Origin: Deltaproteobacteria bacterium
Lineage (GTDB): Bacteria > Desulfobacterota > Desulfobacteria > Desulfobacterales > C00003060
Length of the DNA stretch: 10,278 nt
Assembly (NCBI GenBank): GCA_019309245.1
Contig: JAFDGP010000063.1
Span: 1 to 10,278 of the forward strand
Direction: 5' to 3'
Under the pieces are notes generated by a model. The model did no database searches and was not told the DNA's origin. It saw nothing but the letters and a program-made list of their open reading frames with translations. The translations under genes and the position numbers were made by a program. Positions 6,655-10,278 of this stretch are shown here, one piece after another (within the stretch, counting starts at the first letter, position 1; each line of letters starts with the position of its first letter).

Positions 6655-6753
6655 ATGGAATCTAGTCAACACGCCAACTGGGAGTGCTACTATTTTTATT
6701 ACTGGTACAGTGGACCGGTCGGCCCATGGCGTGTTGGTAAGGATGAGCCTTAA
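6655..6753 (+). CDS. Aromatic-rich 32-residue leader peptide upstream of the aro operon
   Basis: This short ORF has a strong ribosome site (AAAAGGA, 6641-6647) with 7-nt spacing to its ATG, and ends in TAA at 6751-6753. Nine of its 32 residues are aromatic. Residues 9-18 read WECYYFYYWY, so codons 12-18 (6688-6708) are seven aromatic codons in a row (Tyr five times, Phe once, Trp once). Trp also occurs at 9 and 25. Such density has no obvious structural meaning but matches leader peptides that make ribosomes stall when the cognate tRNAs are uncharged, as in trpL and pheL. The mix of all three aromatic amino acids fits control of the shared shikimate pathway encoded immediately downstream. It is predicted to be regulatory by translation rather than by the peptide's own activity. 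Confidence 0.85.
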   Translation: MESSQHANWECYYFYYWYSGPVGPWRVGKDEP

Positions 6754-6816
6754 TTAGTTCCAGATCACGATCCTTAAAAACCGCGGGCAGGCCAGAAAGC
6801 CTACCGCGGTTTTTTT
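6667..6816 (+). promoter_or_regulatory. Candidate ribosome-mediated transcription attenuator of the aro operon
   Basis: CAACACGCCA (6667-6676, region 1) is perfectly complementary to TGGCGTGTTG (6727-6736, region 2), and the pair encloses the aromatic codons. Region 3 (6776-6792) and region 4 (6799-6816) form the terminator. A competing 2:3 pairing is possible between GCCCATGG (6722-6729) and CCGCGGGC (6781-6788): six Watson-Crick pairs, one G-U and one mismatch. It would consume both region 2 and the terminator's 5' arm. A second helix, TAAGGAT (6738-6744) with ATCCTTA (6770-6776), could extend it. A ribosome stalled on codons 12-18 would cover region 1 and leave 6722 onward free. That predicts read-through when charged Phe, Tyr or Trp tRNA is scarce. 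The folding is by eye. Confidence 0.75.
6776..6816 (+). terminator. Intrinsic terminator of the aro attenuator
   Basis: AAAAACCGCGG (6776-6786) pairs with CCGCGGTTTTT (6804-6814). An upper stem AGGC/GCCT (6789-6792 and 6799-6802) closes a CAGAAA loop, and a run of seven T follows (6810-6816). It lies 22 nt after the leader stop codon and 137 nt before aroF, so unless bypassed it would block the operon. Confidence 0.9.
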
Positions 6817-6953
6817 GTGTGCATAACAAGGCCAAAATAGCCTTAAAGGCTTACAGGCAGAGCCTCATGTATCAGGTCACATGGCATGGTCTTTCATGGT
6901 AGCGGCCGCAGTGAAAGGCTTTTCATCAACAAGAAAGGAAGGAGTGCTGAAAC
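6817..6953 (+). promoter_or_regulatory. Untranslated leader between attenuator and aroF
   Basis: This stretch has no supported ORF. It contains a near-palindrome AGCCTT-A-AAGGCT (about 6839-6851) and a hairpin CTTTCA/TGAAAG (6891-6896 and 6912-6917) whose loop carries GCGGCCGC. It ends with the strong aroF ribosome site GGAAGGAG (6937-6944). The hairpin lies 20 nt from the ribosome site and may affect mRNA stability or translation, but this is only a possibility. Confidence 0.35.
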
Positions 6954-7976
6954 ATGATCATTGTAATGAAAAAAGGGGCAGAACAAAAAGAGGTGGATGC
7001 GGTCATCCAGTGGATTGAATCGGTGGGATACCAGGCGCATGTGTCAAAGGGCGTGGAGCGAACCATCATCGGAGCCATTGGAGACGAACGGGAAAAGGTC
7101 CGGCTCAAGGCGGCGGAGGATATGCCGGGCGTGGAAAAGGTTATGCCCATCCTCCAGCCGTACAAGCTCGCCAGTCGTGAGACAAAAGATGGAGATACCA
7201 TTATTCAAATCGGCGACGTGGCCGTCGGGGGCCCAAAATGTGTTGTCATCGCCGGTCCTTGTGCGGTAGAAAACGAAGAACAGCTTTTGCAGACCGCCCA
7301 TGCGGTGAAAAAGGCCGGAGCCTCCATGCTGCGAGGAGGCGCGTTTAAACCCAGGACTTCGCCTTACAGCTTCCAGGGCCTGGGAGAAGAGGGCCTGAAG
7401 ATCCTGGCCAAGGCCAGACAGGAAACGGGCCTGCCCATTGTAACGGAGGTCATGAGCGCCGCAGACGTCGAGCTTGTGGAAGCCTATGCCGATGTCTTGC
7501 AGGTGGGCACCCGAAATGTTCAGAACTTCGCCCTGCTTAAGGCCGTCGGACTCGCCAAAAAGCCGGTCCTGTTGAAAAGGGGAATGATGACCACCTTGGA
7601 AGAACTACTCATGTCGGCCGAATACATCCTGGCTTCGGGCAACGAGGATGTCATGCTGTGTGAACGCGGAATCCGGACCTTCGAAACCGCAATGCGGAAT
7701 ACCCTGGACATCAGTGCCGTACCTGTGCTCAAGGAAAAGACCCATCTGCCGGTGATCGTTGATCCAAGCCATGCCATCGGAAAATGGCGGTTCGTGCTTC
7801 CGCTGGCCAAGGCCGCGGTCGCAGTTGGCGCAGACGGGCTTATGGTGGAAGTGCACCCGGACCCGCAACATGCCCTTTCAGACGGGCCGCAGTCCTTGAA
7901 GCCGAAAAAGTTCGCCAGGCTGATGGAAGAAATTGAATCCATCGCCACCATTGTCAGGAAGGACGGGGTTTCTTAA
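6954..7976 (+). CDS. aroF: 3-deoxy-7-phosphoheptulonate (DAHP) synthase, type I-beta with N-terminal regulatory domain
   Basis: It joins phosphoenolpyruvate and erythrose 4-phosphate, the committed step of the shikimate pathway, in the cytosol. The 340 residues match the two-domain Thermotoga-type enzyme closely. Residues 1-~70 form the ferredoxin/ACT-like regulatory domain (SKGVERTIIGAIGD at 31-44, then PYKLASRE). The barrel carries AGPCAVE (100-106, metal ligand Cys103), LRGGAFKPRTSPYSFQG (126-142), GTRNVQN (185-191), LLKRGM (206-211), CERGIRTFE (236-244), VDPSHAIG (269-276, His273), VEVHP (298-302) and ALSDG (307-311, Asp310). In characterised members the N-terminal domain mediates feedback inhibition by Tyr or Phe. 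Translation starts at an ATG 9 nt after GGAAGGAG. It is the first gene of the operon behind the attenuator. All catalytic positions I can check are intact. Confidence 0.97.
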   Translation: MIIVMKKGAEQKEVDAVIQWIESVGYQAHVSKGVERTIIGAIGDEREKVRLKAAEDMPGVEKVMPILQPYKLASRETKDGDTIIQIGDVAVGGPKCVVIAGPCAVENEEQLLQTAHAVKKAGASMLRGGAFKPRTSPYSFQGLGEEGLKILAKARQETGLPIVTEVMSAADVELVEAYADVLQVGTRNVQNFALLKAVGLAKKPVLLKRGMMTTLEELLMSAEYILASGNEDVMLCERGIRTFETAMRNTLDISAVPVLKEKTHLPVIVDPSHAIGKWRFVLPLAKAAVAVGADGLMVEVHPDPQHALSDGPQSLKPKKFARLMEEIESIATIVRKDGVS

Positions 7977-7977
7977 G

Positions 7978-9072
7978 ATGCACCGGATCAGGGTCAAGCT
8001 GAAAAGAACCTGTGACGATTCCTATGACATCTTTGTGGGTAACGGGATTCTGGACCGGTTAAACACGATCGGAAAAATTCTTGATGATGCAGATCGCTGT
8101 GTGATCGTGTCGGACTCAATCGTCGGCCCGTTATATGGTAACAGGGTGGCCCAAAACCTAAGCGCCGGAGGCCTTTCGGTGGATATGATCGAGATTCCGG
8201 CCGGAGAAGCATCAAAGGCGATTTCCGTCGTCCTGGATGTGGCCCGGCGCTTGGCCGCACTCAAGGCAAGCCGAAAGACGCTCCTGGTAGCGTTGGGGGG
8301 AGGCGTCGTCGGCGACCTTGCCGGGTTTGTGGCCTCTACTTACATGCGTTCGATCCCCTATGTTCAAATCGCCACCAGTCTGATCGCCCAGGTAGACAGC
8401 AGCGTAGGCGGAAAGACCGGTGTCGACATTCCAGAGGGTAAAAATCTGATCGGCACCTTTTATCAACCCAAGGCCGTGTTCATTGATCTTTCACTTTTAA
8501 AAACCCTGCCGGACAAGGATCTCAGAAACGGACTAGCGGAAATAATCAAATACGCCATCATCAGTGACGAGGCCATTTTCGGGGTGCTGGAACGGGACAA
8601 AGCCCTGGTCATGAAGCGAGACCCCGGCGTCATGAAAGATCTGATTTCCAGGTGCTGCGAGATCAAAGCGGACATCGTCCAAAAGGACGAAAAGGAAGGG
8701 GGCCTCCGCCGAATTCTTAACTTCGGCCATACCCTGGGCCACGCACTGGAGGCAGGATCACATTACACCCTGACTCACGGAGAAGCCATAGCCATCGGCA
8801 TGATAGCGGCGGCCAGGATTTCATGCCGACTTGGCCATCTGAAAAACAAATCATGTGCTCGGATCGAAGACCTTGTCAGGAACTATGGATTGCCGACCCG
8901 TTTTCCGGCCGAGTTAAACACGGGACAGATTTTGGCCCACATGGCGGCAGACAAGAAAGCCGTGGGGTCGCGCATTCATTTTGTCCTGATTAAAGACATC
9001 GCAAGGCCCTTTGTAACCGGAGATGTTCCAAAAGAGATGATTACGGACGTGGTGGATGCGTTGAGACGATGA
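7978..9072 (+). CDS. aroB: 3-dehydroquinate synthase
   Basis: It converts DAHP to 3-dehydroquinate using NAD+ and a divalent metal. At 364 residues it has the standard length. Motifs include VSDS (44-47), GEASK (76-80), GGGVVGDLAGF (107-117), ATSLIAQVDSSVGGKTG (132-148), PEGKNLIGTFYQP (152-164), NGLAEIIKY (184-192), LNFGHTLGHALE (247-258) and HGEAIAIGM (267-275). Glu188, His251 and His267 are the expected metal ligands. I start it at the ATG at 7978, 1 nt after the aroF stop. A TTG at 7933 in the same frame would overlap aroF by 44 nt and add residues not typical of the family. The end overlaps aroE by 4 nt, so aroF, aroB and aroE are translationally linked. Confidence 0.97.
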   Translation: MHRIRVKLKRTCDDSYDIFVGNGILDRLNTIGKILDDADRCVIVSDSIVGPLYGNRVAQNLSAGGLSVDMIEIPAGEASKAISVVLDVARRLAALKASRKTLLVALGGGVVGDLAGFVASTYMRSIPYVQIATSLIAQVDSSVGGKTGVDIPEGKNLIGTFYQPKAVFIDLSLLKTLPDKDLRNGLAEIIKYAIISDEAIFGVLERDKALVMKRDPGVMKDLISRCCEIKADIVQKDEKEGGLRRILNFGHTLGHALEAGSHYTLTHGEAIAIGMIAAARISCRLGHLKNKSCARIEDLVRNYGLPTRFPAELNTGQILAHMAADKKAVGSRIHFVLIKDIARPFVTGDVPKEMITDVVDALRR

Positions 9073-9950
9073 ACGATAATATTGATAACATTGGGTTCGG
9101 CAACAGAGTCCAGGGTGGATCGTGCGGGCCGTGGCCGCTTTCTGGACGAACACGCGTCTTTTGTATCATCGGAAGTCCGGTGAGCCACAGCATGAGCCCG
9201 GCCATGCACAACACGGCCTTCGAGTGTCTCGCACTGGACGCAGTCTATGTGCCTTTTGAGGTCACCGACCTCTCCAGGGCGGTCCGTGGCCTGGTGGCTC
9301 TGGGCATTCAGGGCGCCAGCGTTACCATCCCGTTTAAAGAGGCGATCATGGATCTTGTTGACGAGGTTGATGAGACAGCCGCAAAAATCGGTGCGGTCAA
9401 CACGCTGGTCATCGAAAAAGGAACCATCAAAGGGACCAACACCGACTGGATCGGCGCCCAGCGGTGCCTGGAAGACTTGCTACCTATTCGGGGGCATCGG
9501 TTTGTTGTCCTCGGGGCGGGAGGGGCGGCCAGGGCGGTGCTTTATGCTGTCACCCGTCAAGGTGGCGAGGCCGTCGTGGTAAACAGATCCGTAAAGAAGG
9601 GGCGCGCCCTGGCAGATGAGTTTGGCGTCACCTTTTTTCCCTTCACGGCCATCGACCGGATCAACGCAGACTGCCTGGTCAACACGACCCCGGTAGGCAT
9701 GCATCCTTATGAACATGAAAGCCCTGTTTCCGATACGGTTGTCCGGCGCTACGAGGCGGTGGTGGATGTGATATACAACCCGTTAAAGACCCTGCTGCTC
9801 GCGCAGGCCGAAGCAGCGGGTTGTGGGGTGGCAAGTGGTGTAGAAATGTTCGTCTATCAGGGTGTGAAACAGTTCGAACTATGGACGGGGCAAAAGGCAC
9901 CGGTCGAACGGATGAAAGAGGCTGTCTATAACAGGCTGTTGAATCAATGA
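9069..9950 (+). CDS. aroE: Shikimate dehydrogenase (NADP+)
   Basis: It reduces 3-dehydroshikimate to shikimate with NADPH. Key features are SPVSHSMSP (36-44, shikimate-binding serines), VTIPFK (85-90, catalytic Lys90), GAVNTL (108-113, Asn111), GTNTDW (122-127, Asp126), the Rossmann loop GAGGAA (149-154), VNRS (171-174, NADP-type phosphate recognition) and YQG (263-265). The 293 residues exceed the usual ~270 because ~27 residues precede the first strand (RVFCIIG). No ATG, GTG or TTG occurs in frame between residue 1 and that strand, so the ATGA overlap start at 9069 is the only reasonable one. It lacks a clear ribosome site and probably depends on coupling to aroB. It is not the fused dehydroquinase/dehydrogenase form. 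Confidence 0.97.
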   Translation: MNDNIDNIGFGNRVQGGSCGPWPLSGRTRVFCIIGSPVSHSMSPAMHNTAFECLALDAVYVPFEVTDLSRAVRGLVALGIQGASVTIPFKEAIMDLVDEVDETAAKIGAVNTLVIEKGTIKGTNTDWIGAQRCLEDLLPIRGHRFVVLGAGGAARAVLYAVTRQGGEAVVVNRSVKKGRALADEFGVTFFPFTAIDRINADCLVNTTPVGMHPYEHESPVSDTVVRRYEAVVDVIYNPLKTLLLAQAEAAGCGVASGVEMFVYQGVKQFELWTGQKAPVERMKEAVYNRLLNQ

Positions 9951-10278
9951 AACAAATTCGTCCCGTGAAAAACCTCCATGCCGTGATCCGTGTGCCAGGC
10001 TCCAAGAGTTATACCCAGCGGGCCCTGATTGCTGCGGCCCTTGCTAGCGGGCGTTCTCGTGTTCTTGGCGCATTGATGTCAGAAGACATCGAATATCTGA
10101 TCGCAGCACTACGCGCGATGGGGATCATCATCCATAAGAACGACGGCGACCTGATCGTTGAAGGAACCGGCGGAAGGCTTACCGTTCCTGAGGCCCCCAT
10201 CTTCATGGGAAACAACGGAACGGGGTTGAGATTGCTGACCACAACGGTCTGTTTGGGGCGTGGCGAATTTGTCCTGGA
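9947..10278 (+). CDS. aroA: 5-enolpyruvylshikimate-3-phosphate synthase, N-terminal part (runs off the window)
   Basis: It transfers the enolpyruvyl group from PEP to shikimate 3-phosphate. About 110 codons are present and the frame stays open to the end of the window. The start is an ATGA overlap with the aroE stop. The first 25 residues contain VPGSKSYTQRAL, the conserved PGSKSxTxRAL substrate-binding motif. LMSEDIEYLIAALRAMG follows. Near residue 90 GNNGTGLRLL matches the GNxGTxxR motif that binds PEP. In the E. coli enzyme this motif reads GNAGTAMRPL, so Leu replaces that Pro here, as is common in more distant EPSP synthases. The remaining ~320 residues lie outside the window. Confidence 0.95.
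   Translation, partial: MKQIRPVKNLHAVIRVPGSKSYTQRALIAAALASGRSRVLGALMSEDIEYLIAALRAMGIIIHKNDGDLIVEGTGGRLTVPEAPIFMGNNGTGLRLLTTTVCLGRGEFVL

Noticed and set aside
7933..7977. TTG start for aroB overlapping the end of aroF by 44 nt
   Set aside because: The added residues are not part of the dehydroquinate synthase fold, and the ATG directly after the aroF stop gives the standard length.
10220..10250. Leu in place of the Pro after the GNxGTxxR motif of AroA as a possible inhibitor-tolerance variant
   Set aside because: Leu at this position is common natural variation among EPSP synthases outside the E. coli-like class. The sequence alone supports no claim about inhibitor sensitivity.

Overview
The window looks like a stretch of chromosome from an anaerobic Gram-negative bacterium, most likely a Desulfobacterota (deltaproteobacterial) sulfate reducer or relative. 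This is inferred from moderately GC-rich genes with strong AGGAG ribosome sites, a thiolase-like/DUF35 gene pair, a lone Memo-family gene, a type I-beta DAHP synthase and an ElyC-like envelope protein. No taxonomic marker gene is present, so the assignment is tentative.

Layout. 1-208: a sigma70-type promoter and leader. 209-2148: an unrecognised 353-residue protein, then a MEMO1/AmmeMemoRadiSam protein B homologue. 2237-2467: a complete tRNA-Gln(CTG) unit with promoter and intrinsic terminator. 2468-2810: non-coding DNA with a long imperfect inverted repeat. 2811-4856: a thiolase-fold protein and its zinc-ribbon/OB-fold (DUF35) partner in one operon. The thiolase-like protein lacks the nucleophilic cysteine. 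4857-5260: non-coding, with a nested hairpin and T-tract. 5261-5686: an unrecognised 141-residue protein. 5723-6472, minus strand: an ElyC/YdcF-type DUF218 membrane protein. 6600-6816: a promoter, a 32-codon leader peptide and an intrinsic terminator. 6954 to the end: aroF, aroB, aroE and the start of aroA.

The main discovery is the 6600-6816 region. A short, well-initiated ORF contains the residues WECYYFYYWY, with seven aromatic codons in a row. A perfect 10-bp inverted repeat encloses that run, and a strong terminator follows 22 nt after the stop codon. All of this lies just upstream of the aromatic-pathway operon. It has the architecture of a ribosome-mediated attenuator that senses Phe, Tyr and Trp charging together and controls the shikimate pathway. 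The first enzyme, AroF, also carries an N-terminal regulatory domain of the kind that gives feedback inhibition, so the pathway appears to be controlled at both transcription and enzyme level.

The aro genes are tightly coupled: a 1-nt gap for aroF/aroB and ATGA overlaps for aroB/aroE and aroE/aroA. In order they cover PEP + erythrose-4-phosphate to DAHP (AroF), DAHP to 3-dehydroquinate (AroB), dehydroshikimate to shikimate (AroE) and shikimate-3-phosphate to EPSP (AroA). Dehydroquinase, shikimate kinase and chorismate synthase are not in this window.
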